Part shown: positions 27,562 through 36,558 of the stretch, one piece after another
Layout: each line of letters opens with the position of its first letter
Numbering within the stretch: position 1 is the first letter of the stretch
From: Limnobacter thiooxidans
Lineage (GTDB): Bacteria; Pseudomonadota; Gammaproteobacteria; Burkholderiales; Burkholderiaceae_B
Reading direction: 5' to 3'
Assembly: GCF_036323495.1 (NCBI RefSeq)
Contig: NZ_AP028947.1
Location: 620,001-684,000, forward strand
Length of the DNA: 64,000 nucleotides
Position numbers and translations under genes: made by a program
The notes under the pieces: generated by a model
Database searches by the model: none
The model's input: the letters and a program-made list of their open reading frames with translations, nothing else
What the model was told of the DNA's origin: nothing

Positions 27562-30018
27562 ATGCTGATGTCCGTCAAAAAACAGAAACTGGTGGTGGTA
27601 GGCAACGGCATGGCCGGCATACGGGTGCTTGAAGAGCTGATCAAGCTCGCGCCTGAACTGTACGACATCACGGTGTTTGGCGCAGAACCACATCCCAATT
27701 ACAACCGCATCATGCTGTCGCCCGTGCTGGCTGGAGAGCAGAAATTCGAAGACATCGTTCTGAATGACTGGGATTGGTACACCAGCAACAACGTGACCCT
27801 GCACGTGGGTCGCGAGGTCACCGAGATTGATCGAGTAAAGCGCCTTGTGAAGTGTGCCGACGGCACCACGGCTGAATACGACAGGTTATTGCTGGCCACA
27901 GGCTCCAATTCATTCATCTTGCCAGTACCTGGTTCAACATTGCCGGGCGTGATTGGCTACCGTGACATTGCAGACACCGAAGCCATGCTGGATGCAGCCA
28001 AGCATTACAAAAAAGCAGTGGTGATTGGCGGTGGCCTGTTGGGCCTGGAAGCGGCCAACGGCCTGGCCTTGCAAGGCATGGACGTGTCAGTGGTGCACCT
28101 GCCCACCTGGCTGATGGAGCGCCAGCTTGACCCCACCGCAGCAGGCCTGTTGCAGAAAAGCCTTGAAAGCAAGGGGCTGAAGTTTCTGCTGGCCAAAAAC
28201 ACCAAGGCCCTGCATGCAGGCGCCGATGGACGGGTTTCAACAATTGAATTCACGGATGGCGAAATTCACAAGGCTGACCTGGTGGTGATGGCCGTGGGTA
28301 TTCGCCCGAACGACAAGCTGGCGGCCAGCAGTGGCCTGCACTGCAACCGCGGCGTGGTCGTCAGCGACACGCTGCAAACCATCACTGATCCAAAAATTTA
28401 TTCGGTAGGCGAATGTGCCAGCCACCGTGGCGTGGCTTACGGTTTGGTAGCACCTTTGTTTGAACAGGCCAAGGTGTGTGCCAACCACCTGGCGCAGTTC
28501 GGCATTGGCCGTTACGAAGGCTCTGTCACCTCCACCAAACTGAAAGTGACCGGCGTGGATTTGTTCTCCGCAGGCAACTTCATGGGTGGTGAAGGCTGTG
28601 AAGAGCTGCTGCTTTCCGATCCCATAGGTGGCGTGTACAAAAAACTGATCATCAAGGAAGACAAATTGGTGGGTGCCTGCCTGTACGGCGACACCGCGGA
28701 CGGTTCCTGGTACTTCAAGCTGATGCGTGAAGGCAAGGCCGTGGGCGAAATTCGCGACAAGTTGATGTTTGGCCAGAACAACATTGGCGACACAGGTCAT
28801 GAAGGCCAAAGCCAGGCTAGCAAAATGGCTGACACAGACGAGGTGTGCGGTTGCAACGGCGTGTGCAAGGGCACCATTGTGCAGGCCATCAAGACCAAGG
28901 GTTTGTTCACCATTGAAGAAGTACGCAAGCACACCAAAGCCAGCGCAAGCTGTGGTTCTTGTACAGGCCTGTGTGAACAGATCTTGATGAGCACGGCAGG
29001 TGCAGATTATTCCGCCACGCCCAAAACCAAGCCCATGTGCGGTTGCACTGACCATGGTCACCAGGCAGTGCGCGACATGATTTTCAAGCACCACCTGTTG
29101 ACCAAGGAAGAAGTATTTTCCACCATGAACTGGCGTACCCCCAACGGTTGCGCAAGCTGCCGCCCGGCGGTGAATTATTACCTGATCAGTTCCTGGCCCG
29201 GCGAGGCGGTGGACGACCCGCAAAGCCGTTTTATCAATGAACGCGCGCACGCCAATATTCAGAAAGACAAAACCTATTCTGTTGTGCCCCGCATGTGGGG
29301 CGGGGAAACCACGGCAGCCGAGTTACGCCGCATTGCGGACGTGGTCGACAAGTTCAACATTCCCACAGTGAAGGTGACGGGTGGCCAGCGCATTGATTTG
29401 CTGGGTGTGAAAAAGGAAGATTTGCAGGCCGTGTGGAAAGACCTCGACATGCCCTGCGGCCACGCCTATGCCAAGGGCCTGCGCACCGTGAAAACCTGCG
29501 TGGGCAGCGAATGGTGCCGCTTTGGTACGCAAGACAGCACGCAGATGGGCAAGGACCTTGAGCACGCCTTGTTCAAGATGTACGCACCGCACAAGGTCAA
29601 ACTGGCCGTGTCAGGCTGCCCGCGCAACTGTGCAGAAAGTGGCATCAAGGACGTGGGTGTGATCGGTGTGGATTCCGGCTGGGAAATTTATGTCGGCGGC
29701 AACGGCGGCATCAAGACCGAAGTGGCGCAGTTTTTGTGCCGTGTAAAAACATCCGATGAAGTGCTGGCTGTCAGCGGTGCATTTTTGCAGCTGTACCGCA
29801 AGGAAGCCTGGTACCTGGAGCGCACGGTGCATTACCTGGAGCGCGTGGGTCTTGATCATGTGAAGGCACGGGTGATTGACGATGTGGCCAACCGCGATGC
29901 CCTGTGGGCCGAGCTGCAAGCCGCCCTGGCCATTGAAGAAGACCCGTGGCACAAGCCTGAACAAGCGCAGGTTGATTTGCGCCAGTTCATTCCTATCACA
30001 CTGGCGGAGGTGGTCTAA
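27562..30018 (+). CDS. nirB: NADH-dependent assimilatory nitrite reductase, large subunit
   Basis: 818 residues from the ATG at 27562 (a second ATG at 27568 is equally possible). NirB reduces nitrite to ammonium in the cytoplasm with NADH. In order: an FAD/NAD(P)H pyridine-nucleotide oxidoreductase domain beginning VVVGNGMAGIRVLEE; a BFD-like 2Fe-2S domain with CGCNGVC and CGSCTGLC (residues 430-475); a second, partial Cys region (CGCTDHG, CASC) near 495-540; the sulfite/nitrite reductase ferredoxin-like half; and the siroheme/4Fe-4S site TCVGSEWCRFGTQDST with SGCPRNCAESG near 690. It is the first gene of the nirB-nirD-nasA cluster, and its transcript carries the attenuator leader. Confidence 0.96.
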   Translation: MLMSVKKQKLVVVGNGMAGIRVLEELIKLAPELYDITVFGAEPHPNYNRIMLSPVLAGEQKFEDIVLNDWDWYTSNNVTLHVGREVTEIDRVKRLVKCADGTTAEYDRLLLATGSNSFILPVPGSTLPGVIGYRDIADTEAMLDAAKHYKKAVVIGGGLLGLEAANGLALQGMDVSVVHLPTWLMERQLDPTAAGLLQKSLESKGLKFLLAKNTKALHAGADGRVSTIEFTDGEIHKADLVVMAVGIRPNDKLAASSGLHCNRGVVVSDTLQTITDPKIYSVGECASHRGVAYGLVAPLFEQAKVCANHLAQFGIGRYEGSVTSTKLKVTGVDLFSAGNFMGGEGCEELLLSDPIGGVYKKLIIKEDKLVGACLYGDTADGSWYFKLMREGKAVGEIRDKLMFGQNNIGDTGHEGQSQASKMADTDEVCGCNGVCKGTIVQAIKTKGLFTIEEVRKHTKASASCGSCTGLCEQILMSTAGADYSATPKTKPMCGCTDHGHQAVRDMIFKHHLLTKEEVFSTMNWRTPNGCASCRPAVNYYLISSWPGEAVDDPQSRFINERAHANIQKDKTYSVVPRMWGGETTAAELRRIADVVDKFNIPTVKVTGGQRIDLLGVKKEDLQAVWKDLDMPCGHAYAKGLRTVKTCVGSEWCRFGTQDSTQMGKDLEHALFKMYAPHKVKLAVSGCPRNCAESGIKDVGVIGVDSGWEIYVGGNGGIKTEVAQFLCRVKTSDEVLAVSGAFLQLYRKEAWYLERTVHYLERVGLDHVKARVIDDVANRDALWAELQAALAIEEDPWHKPEQAQVDLRQFIPITLAEVV

Positions 30019-30389
30019 TGTCGGCTTCATTACTTGAGGAACAGAAGGAAATTCAGATGGAATGGATCAACATTTGCGCGGTGGAAGACATCCCCGTGCT
30101 GGGGTCTCGAATTGTGCGTCGCCCTGTTGGGCAAGACATCGCCATTTTCCGCAACAGCGAGCAACAGGTTTTTGCCCTGCTGGATGAATGCCCGCACAAG
30201 AAAGGCCCCTTGAGCCAGGGCATTGTTCATGGAACCACCGTGACCTGCCCCTTGCACAACTGGCAAATTGGTTTGGCCGATGGCTGCGCCCGTGAGCCCG
30301 ATGAAGGTTGCACCGCCAAGTTTGCAGTGCAAGTGATTGATGGCCGCGTGCACCTGAAAACCAGCGAAGTGAAAAGCCACGGCATTTGA
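30018..30389 (+). CDS. nirD: Nitrite reductase small subunit NirD (Rieske type)
   Basis: 123 residues. NirD partners NirB. The ATG overlaps the nirB stop by one base (TAATG), indicating translational coupling; an internal ATG at 30057 has GAAGGAAA upstream and is an alternative start. Complete Rieske ligands are present (CPH near residue 55 and CPLHNW near 75), so a 2Fe-2S cluster is likely. Confidence 0.94.
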   Translation: MSASLLEEQKEIQMEWINICAVEDIPVLGSRIVRRPVGQDIAIFRNSEQQVFALLDECPHKKGPLSQGIVHGTTVTCPLHNWQIGLADGCAREPDEGCTAKFAVQVIDGRVHLKTSEVKSHGI

Positions 30390-30453
30390 AAACTGCGGTA
30401 TTTGAAAATCCACTGTATTTAATTATCGCCCCCAAGTTTTAAAGACCATTTCA

Positions 30454-33333
30454 ATGACCGAATTGCTGCAGCCCATTCAAAGCACCAAGACAACCTGCCC
30501 TTATTGCGGCGTGGGTTGTGGTGTGGTGGTGCGCACGCAAGGCAAAAAAATCATTGATGTGAAAGGCGATGAAACACACCCGGCCAACTGGGGCAAGCTG
30601 TGCAGTAAAGGCAGTAAGCTGGCGGAAACAGCCACTGAAAATGTGTACGGCCAGGTGCGTGCAAGCCAGCCCCTGTTGCGCATTCAGCGCGACCAGGCCG
30701 TGGCACCCACCGACTGGAACACCGCGCTTGATTTCACCGCAAAGGAATTTGCAAGGCTGATTGCCACTTACGGGCCAGACAGTGTCGGGTTTTACATCAG
30801 CGGCCAGTTGTTGACTGAAGACTATTACGTATTCAACAAGCTCGCCAAGGGGCTAATTGGCACCAACAACATCGACACCAATTCGCGCCTGTGCATGAGC
30901 AGCGCGGTCAGTGGTTACAAGCGCACCTTGGGTGCAGATGCGCCGCCTTGCAATTACGACGATTTGGCGCTGGCCGATTGCGTGTTCATCGCCGGTTCCA
31001 ACATGGCGTATGCGCACCCCGTGGCTTATCGCAGGCTGGAAGCCGCGCGTGCCGCCATGCCCGGCCACAAGTTGATTGTGGTGGACCCGCGTGTCACTGA
31101 CACAGCCGCCATGGCCGACCTGCATTTGAAAATCCAGCCAGGCACTGACGTGATGCTGTTCAACGCCATGCTGCACGTGATGATGCAAAACGGCTGGTTG
31201 GACATGGCCACCATCAACAAACACACGGAAGGCTTCGAGGCCATGGTCAAAGGCCTGGCCGATTACACACCGCGCCTTGCCGCCAGTGTGTGTGGAGTTC
31301 CCGAGGCGGACATTGTCACGGCCGCCACCTGGTTCGCCCAAAGCAGCAGGACACTCTCCCTGTACTGCCAAGGGTTGAACCAGGCCACCACGGGAACCGA
31401 CAAGAACACGGCATTGATTGCCCTTCACCTGGCAACTGGCCACATTGGCCGGGAAGGTGCAGGCCCGTTTTCAATGACAGGCCAGCCCAATGCCATGGGC
31501 GGCCGTGAAGTGGGCGGCCTTGCCACCTTGTTGCCTGCGCACCGCGAATTGAACAACCCTGCGCACGTGGCCGAAGTGGCTGCATTCTGGGGTGTGAAGC
31601 AAATCAGCAGCACACCCGGTGCCAGTGCGGTTGAAATGTTTGACCAATTGGAGCAAGGCAAAATCAAGGCCGTGTGGGTGGCGTGTACCAACCCCGCCCA
31701 TTCGCTGCCCAATTCACAAAAAGTGGCGCGTGCCCTGCAAAACGCCGAGCTGGTGGTGGTGCAAGATGCCTACCTGACACCCGCCACCGTGCACTACGCC
31801 GATGTGTTGCTGCCCGCCACTACTTGGGGCGAAAAGGAAGGCACGGTCACCAACAGCGAGCGGCGAATCAGCCGCGTGCGGGCTGCCATGCCGGCTTATG
31901 GAGAATCGAAAAACGACTGGCAAATCGTGGTGGATTTTGCGCAACGCCTTGAGCAGGAATTGCTCAAGCTGGGGGTGGAAAGTTCACGCCTTGATGGCTC
32001 ACACAGAGACAGTCAGCCCACTGCGCTTGCAGGCAATGCTTTTCTGCATTACAGCTCGGTTGAAGACATTTTCAACGAGCACCGCGAAACCACGCGGGGC
32101 CGTGACCTGGACATTACCGGTTTAAGTTATGCGGTGTTGGAGACAAAAGGGCCGCAACAGTGGCCCATGCCTGAAGGTGAACCCCAAGGCAAAGCCCGCC
32201 TGTACGAAGATGGGGTGTACCCCACAGCCACAGGCCGGGCAAAGTTTGTATTTGCCCCCTATGAACCCGTTGCCGAGGAGGCTGATGCGCGTTTCCCCTG
32301 GCGATTGAACACCGGGCGCTTGCGTGACCAATGGCACGGTGGCAGCCGCACAGGCACGCTGGCCGAATTTTTTTCGCATGAAGCAGAGCCTGTTATTTCG
32401 CTGCACCCGGCCGACTTCAAACGCCTCAGCCTGACACCCAACAGTTGGGTGTCGGTGAAGTCACGCCGCGCCACTATCACGTTGCGGGCCAAGGCGGATG
32501 AATCGGTGGCCCGCAACCAGGCGGTGCTGCCCATGCACTGGGGCCCCGAGTTTTTTGGTGGCAAGGCGGGTGTGGCTGGTGTGAATGCGCTCACCACCGA
32601 GGCGTTTGACCCGTATTCCAAGCAGCCCGAATTGAAACATGCTGCAGTCAACATTCAACGCGTGCACTTGCCTTGGCAGGTGGTGGTGTTTGTTCACAGT
32701 GACAAGTGGCTAAGCCTGTGGCAGAAGGCCCGTTCAATGTATCCGCAATTTGATGCCGCGGTGTGCGTGCCTGTGGGGCGTGAACAAGCCGGTGTGTTGT
32801 TCCGTGCGGCCTGCGCAGAAGCGCCCCCCAAGGAAGTGATTGACCGCCTGCAAGCCCTGTTTGAATGTGAGGGCGGGGATGTCATGGTGTATTCCGACCC
32901 GAAAACCGGTGTGCGTCGTCGGATTGGCTTGTCTGTACACACAGCGGTGTGCACAACAGGGACAGAACAAACAGCCACCCTCGCCAAGGTGTTTCTGGCG
33001 GGCAATGTGGAATCCGAAGGCTGGCTGCGCAATTGTTTTGATGCGCAACTGGACGTTATGCCTTGGCGCAGTTTTTTGTTGGCCCCAGCCAGCCAGCCGC
33101 CGGGTGTGCAAACTGAAGCGGTGCGCATGGTGTGCAATTGCATCGGTGTTTCGCGGCAGGCCATTGAGGCGGGCATTGCCATCGCCTGCGCCAAAGAGCC
33201 GGGTGCCAGTGAAGCAGAACAACTGGCCAGCCTTCAAGGCAGTTTGAAATGTGGAACCGAATGTGGTTCCTGCGTACCTGAAATTCGCAAACTCATTCGC
33301 GCGCAGGCCAGCCTTGTTACAATAGCGCCTTAG
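30454..33333 (+). CDS. nasA: Assimilatory nitrate reductase catalytic subunit NasA
   Basis: 959 residues. This is a molybdopterin enzyme that reduces nitrate to nitrite in the cytoplasm. The N-terminal 4Fe-4S motif TCPYCGVGCGV begins near residue 14. The molybdopterin oxidoreductase domain includes NIDTNSRLCMSSAV near 140 and TGQPNAMGGREVGG near 345. The molybdopterin dinucleotide-binding domain lies around 610-740. A C-terminal BFD-like 2Fe-2S domain carries VCNCIGVS and CGTECGSC (residues 890-945), as in Klebsiella NasA. The gap from nirD is 64 bases. No nitrate transporter (NarK or NrtABC) is present in the window. Confidence 0.95.
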   Translation: MTELLQPIQSTKTTCPYCGVGCGVVVRTQGKKIIDVKGDETHPANWGKLCSKGSKLAETATENVYGQVRASQPLLRIQRDQAVAPTDWNTALDFTAKEFARLIATYGPDSVGFYISGQLLTEDYYVFNKLAKGLIGTNNIDTNSRLCMSSAVSGYKRTLGADAPPCNYDDLALADCVFIAGSNMAYAHPVAYRRLEAARAAMPGHKLIVVDPRVTDTAAMADLHLKIQPGTDVMLFNAMLHVMMQNGWLDMATINKHTEGFEAMVKGLADYTPRLAASVCGVPEADIVTAATWFAQSSRTLSLYCQGLNQATTGTDKNTALIALHLATGHIGREGAGPFSMTGQPNAMGGREVGGLATLLPAHRELNNPAHVAEVAAFWGVKQISSTPGASAVEMFDQLEQGKIKAVWVACTNPAHSLPNSQKVARALQNAELVVVQDAYLTPATVHYADVLLPATTWGEKEGTVTNSERRISRVRAAMPAYGESKNDWQIVVDFAQRLEQELLKLGVESSRLDGSHRDSQPTALAGNAFLHYSSVEDIFNEHRETTRGRDLDITGLSYAVLETKGPQQWPMPEGEPQGKARLYEDGVYPTATGRAKFVFAPYEPVAEEADARFPWRLNTGRLRDQWHGGSRTGTLAEFFSHEAEPVISLHPADFKRLSLTPNSWVSVKSRRATITLRAKADESVARNQAVLPMHWGPEFFGGKAGVAGVNALTTEAFDPYSKQPELKHAAVNIQRVHLPWQVVVFVHSDKWLSLWQKARSMYPQFDAAVCVPVGREQAGVLFRAACAEAPPKEVIDRLQALFECEGGDVMVYSDPKTGVRRRIGLSVHTAVCTTGTEQTATLAKVFLAGNVESEGWLRNCFDAQLDVMPWRSFLLAPASQPPGVQTEAVRMVCNCIGVSRQAIEAGIAIACAKEPGASEAEQLASLQGSLKCGTECGSCVPEIRKLIRAQASLVTIAP

Positions 33334-33360
33334 ATTCAACTTAGGTTCAACTTGAGCGCC

Positions 33361-34335
33361 ATGCCCAACCCTGTTCACACCGAGCCGTTTTCCTGCGCCC
33401 CTTTCATCAAGGAAATTGGCCGCGGTAAAGATGGGGCACGCGGCCTGTCCCGTGAACAAGCCAAGGCCTTGTATGGTGCCATTCTGCGTGGCGAGGTGTC
33501 CGAGTTCGAATTGGGCGCCGTCCTGATCGCTTTGCGCGTCAAAGGCGAAAGCCAGGATGAACTGATCGGTTTTCTAGAAGCAATCGCCCAGCATTGGCCC
33601 ACCGAAAGCGATTCCCCCCATTTTTATACTTTGCAGGCCTTGAACAGCCAGTCGATCCAAAACGGCAAGCCTGTGGTGGTTATTCCAAGTTATAACGGGG
33701 CGCGGCGCAAACCGAATTTCACACCCCTGTTGGCCGGTTTGCTGGCTCAGCAAGGTTACCCGGTGCTGGTGCATGGGCTTGAAAACGACTTCACAGGCCG
33801 TGTTACCAGTGCTCAGGTATTTTCCCACTTGAATTGGGGTGAGGTTGATTTGGCACACCCCGCGCCTGTTTATCTGCCCATGGCGCACATTTATCCCCGA
33901 ATTGAAGCGCTGTTGCAAACCCGCAAAATTCTGGGTGTGCGCAGTTGTACCCACACTTTGGTCAAGCTGATGATGCCCAGTGCCTTCAGTAATGCCCTTC
34001 TGGTCACAAGTTACACGCATCCCGAATTCTGGCACCTGCAACGCGACGTGTTGTGTGCAATGGGCCACACGGCCTTGGTGTTGCGTGGTCATGAAGGAGA
34101 ACCCGTGGCCGCCCCGTACCGCGCACCCCGCATGGATGGCGTCAAGGCAGGCAGTACCTGGTGCATCGCCGAACCGGAAAGCCTGTTTACCGAACAACCC
34201 GACCCCAATCCTGAAATTGACGCAGAATCAACCGCACGCCTTATCGAGGTGTGGTTGAACAATCCCCAGGAAATGCCCCACGGCTTTGCCCGCCAACTGG
34301 CCGCCATTGAAGCAGTACGCCATGCAGCAGTTTGA
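33361..34335 (+). CDS. ybiB: YbiB-type DNA-binding protein (glycosyltransferase family 3 fold)
   Basis: 324 residues from the ATG at 33361; an in-frame TTG nine bases earlier is possible. The fold is that of anthranilate phosphoribosyltransferase (TrpD/nucleoside phosphorylase type): an N-terminal helical domain with LSREQAKALYGAILRGEVSEFELGAVLIALR-type composition, then an alpha/beta domain with VVVIPSYNGARRKPNFTPLLA near 105. Conserved residues for catalysis in TrpD appear altered, as is known for YbiB, a LexA-controlled nucleic-acid-binding protein in E. coli. It follows nasA by 27 bases and its end overlaps the next gene. Confidence 0.85.
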   Translation: MPNPVHTEPFSCAPFIKEIGRGKDGARGLSREQAKALYGAILRGEVSEFELGAVLIALRVKGESQDELIGFLEAIAQHWPTESDSPHFYTLQALNSQSIQNGKPVVVIPSYNGARRKPNFTPLLAGLLAQQGYPVLVHGLENDFTGRVTSAQVFSHLNWGEVDLAHPAPVYLPMAHIYPRIEALLQTRKILGVRSCTHTLVKLMMPSAFSNALLVTSYTHPEFWHLQRDVLCAMGHTALVLRGHEGEPVAAPYRAPRMDGVKAGSTWCIAEPESLFTEQPDPNPEIDAESTARLIEVWLNNPQEMPHGFARQLAAIEAVRHAAV

Positions 34336-35551
34336 TGTTGTTGTAATTGGCGCAGGCGCCGCAGGTTTGATGTGTGCCGCAAAGGCCGGGCAGGGTGGTT
34401 TGCGTGTGGCGTTGCTGGATCACAGTGAAAAGCTGGCCGAGAAAATCCGCATCAGCGGGGGTGGGCGCTGCAACTTCACCAATGTGAATGTGTCAGAGGA
34501 AAACTTCATTTCCGAAAATCCACGTTTTGCGCGCGCAGCGCTGGCCCGCTACACGCCGGCAGATTTCATTTCACTGGTAAAGCAGTACAACATCCCTTTT
34601 CACGAAAAGCACAAGGGCCAGTTGTTCTGCGACCGAAAAAGCGATGACATCATCGACATGCTGGCTGCCGAATGCAATGCAGGCAAGGTCAAGTGGTTTA
34701 GGCCACACAGCGTAAGCGCCGTTGAGCACGATGGCACCCAGTTCAAATTGGCAACCACTGCAGGCCCTCTTCAGGCACGCCACCTCGTGGTTGCCACCGG
34801 GGGCTTACCCGTACCTAAAATTGGCGCCACCGATTTCGGCATGAAACTGGCCAAGCAGTTTGGGCATTCACTGGTGGATCAACGCCCCGCGCTGGTCCCT
34901 TTGACTTTCGATTCCGCCCTGTGGGAACCGTTTGTCGAGCTCGCTGGCGTGGCCTTGCCCGTTTCAAGCCGGGGGAGCGAGCCTCTGGCGCCGTGGTTTG
35001 ATGAAGACCTGCTGTTCACCCACCGGGGCCTCAGTGGCCCGGCCGTGTTGCAGGCTTCTACTTACTGGAACCCGGGTAAGCCGATCACCTTGAACCTGTG
35101 TGGCAAGCCTGTTGATGCTGCCGAGCTGCAAACTGAATTGCTGCAAGCCACGCTGGGGGCCCGTGCCAATGCCGACAACTGGTTTGCAGCCCAGGTTCCC
35201 CATTGGCCCAAACGTCTTGTACAGGCTTGGTTGAAGAAGCCCGAATTGCAGGCTGTGGCAGGGCGCAAAGTGGCTGAACTGGGAAAAAAACAATTGGGGC
35301 CTTTGGCGCAGGCACTTGCAGCTTGGCAGGTGGTGCCCAGTGGCACGGAAGGATACAAAAAAGCCGAGGTGATGCGTGGTGGGGTCAGTACCGCTGATTT
35401 GCAGCCCAAAACCCTCGAATCCCGAAAAATTCCTGGCCTGTATTTTATTGGCGAAGTGGTGGATGTTACCGGCTGGCTGGGTGGCTACAACTTCCAGTGG
35501 GCCTGGGCCAGTGGAACCACCGCAGCGCTTGCCATATTGGGTCAAAAATAA
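34322..35551 (+). CDS. BaiN/HI0933-family FAD-dependent oxidoreductase
   Basis: 409 residues from the ATG at 34322, overlapping the ybiB stop by 14 bases. The N-terminal Rossmann motif VVVIGAGAAGLMCAAKAG binds FAD. The family signature RISGGGRCNFTN lies near 44-55. The C-terminus carries YFIGEVVDVTGWLGGYNFQWAWASG, a near-invariant block of the HI0933/YhiN family. Members are often called aminoacetone oxidases or NAD(P)/FAD oxidoreductases, but the substrate is not settled. It is probably co-transcribed with ybiB. Confidence 0.88.
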   Translation: MQQFDVVVIGAGAAGLMCAAKAGQGGLRVALLDHSEKLAEKIRISGGGRCNFTNVNVSEENFISENPRFARAALARYTPADFISLVKQYNIPFHEKHKGQLFCDRKSDDIIDMLAAECNAGKVKWFRPHSVSAVEHDGTQFKLATTAGPLQARHLVVATGGLPVPKIGATDFGMKLAKQFGHSLVDQRPALVPLTFDSALWEPFVELAGVALPVSSRGSEPLAPWFDEDLLFTHRGLSGPAVLQASTYWNPGKPITLNLCGKPVDAAELQTELLQATLGARANADNWFAAQVPHWPKRLVQAWLKKPELQAVAGRKVAELGKKQLGPLAQALAAWQVVPSGTEGYKKAEVMRGGVSTADLQPKTLESRKIPGLYFIGEVVDVTGWLGGYNFQWAWASGTTAALAILGQK

Positions 35552-35729
35552 TTGAAACCTCTTGAGGAAATCTTCTTTGCCATGGTAGTATCTTTGTCTT
35601 TGCCAGATTCTTGGCGGTAACTCTTTGCTCCTGCGCATTCGGTTTTTCAAAATTACTTTGTAAAATCAGCGGTTTAGAGTGACGGGGTTTCTAACCACAA
35701 ACAATTTACGAACAATCGATTGGAGCCTT
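35552..35729 (+). promoter_or_regulatory. Upstream region of rpsU
   Basis: 178 bases that must hold the promoter of the macromolecular synthesis operon. A TGTAAAAT sequence at 35658-35665 could be a -10 box with a TG extension, but no good -35 is seen 17 bases before it. A small hairpin (CCTC-TT-GAGG at 35558-35567) lies just past the flavoprotein stop. Nothing else recognisable. Confidence 0.3.
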
Positions 35730-35942
35730 ATGCCAAACGTTCGCGTTAAAGAAAACGAGCCATTTGAAGTTGCACTGCGTCGCTTCAAGCGCACTATTGA
35801 AAAAACTGGTCTGCTGACTGAACTGCGCTCACGCGAGTTCTACGAAAAGCCAACTGCTGAGCGCAAGCGCATGAAAGCAGCAGCTGTAAAGCGTCACTAC
35901 AAGCGCCTGCGCAGCCAGATGTTGCCCAAGAAGATGTATTAA
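35730..35942 (+). CDS. rpsU: 30S ribosomal protein S21
   Basis: 70 residues from the ATG at 35730 with TGGAG upstream; the open frame to 35679 is not part of the family. The sequence [18 protein letters not shown] at the start and the basic [10 protein letters not shown] helix at the end are characteristic. S21 helps base-pairing at translation initiation. First gene of the rpsU-yqeY-dnaG-rpoD block. Confidence 0.98.
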   Translation: MPNVRVKENEPFEVALRRFKRTIEKTGLLTELRSREFYEKPTAERKRMKAAAVKRHYKRLRSQMLPKKMY

Positions 35943-35961
35943 TCAGTTGATGTAACTGTTT

Positions 35962-36408
35962 ATGTCACTGAAAGCAAAAATTCTTGAAGACATCAAGCTG
36001 GCCATGAAGGCCCGTGAGCAAGAAAAGCTCACAACGCTTCGAATGCTTTCAGCGGCAATCAAGCAAAAAGAGGTCGACGAACGTGTCGAACTCGACGATG
36101 GGGCAGTTCTGGCCATCATCGAAAAGCAAATCAAGCAGCGCAATGAAGCCGCCATCCAGTTTTTGCAGGGTGGTCGGCCAGAGTCGGCCGAGTCTGAAAA
36201 GGCTGAAGCCGCTGTGCTCAGCGCCTATCTACCCGCTCAGCTGTCTGAGGCCGAAGTAGTGGCCGAAATCAAGGCCATTGTGGTGGCGGTGGGTGCTACA
36301 GGTCCTCAAGACATGGGCAAGGTCATGGGTGCAGTGAAAGCCAAACTGGCTGGCAAAGCAGACATGAGCAAGGTCTCAGGTTTGGTCAAGGCGGCATTGT
36401 CTAACTGA
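35962..36408 (+). CDS. YqeY / GatB-like tRNA amidotransferase-related protein
   Basis: 148 residues. It resembles the C-terminal helical YqeY domain of GatB: LKAKILEDIKLAMKAREQEKLTTLRML at the start, IEKQIKQRNEAAIQF near 55, and MGKVMGAVKAKLAGKADMSKVSGLVKAAL at the end. The family is proposed to act on tRNA or amidotransfer but the exact role is not established. Its place between rpsU and dnaG is conserved in many bacteria. It begins 19 bases after rpsU. Confidence 0.92.
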   Translation: MSLKAKILEDIKLAMKAREQEKLTTLRMLSAAIKQKEVDERVELDDGAVLAIIEKQIKQRNEAAIQFLQGGRPESAESEKAEAAVLSAYLPAQLSEAEVVAEIKAIVVAVGATGPQDMGKVMGAVKAKLAGKADMSKVSGLVKAALSN

Positions 36409-36455
36409 GCGTCTGGCTGGGTATTCAATTAAGCGTTCAGCTAGGTGTTCAATTC
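36408..36455 (+). repeat. Two tandem copies of a 24-bp direct repeat before dnaG
   Basis: Copy one begins AGCGTCTGGCTGGGTATTCA at 36408 and copy two AGCGTTCAGCTAGGTGTTCA at 36432. They match at 18 of 24 positions by eye. They lie right after the yqeY stop, in the 150-base gap before dnaG. No function is evident; they could be a small duplication or binding sites. Confidence 0.7.
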
Positions 36456-36558
36456 AGTTCGTCGAACACAGTGCGTGTATTTTCTCCCCTTGGGTTTGTT
36501 ATTCTTGAAAACAGGTCATTGACCCGTCTTTCTCTGCACGTGAATTCACCCAAACTGC

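Noticed and set aside
28237..29250. 337-codon antisense frame within nirB
   Set aside because: Same reasoning: it mirrors conserved coding sequence and shows no protein family features.
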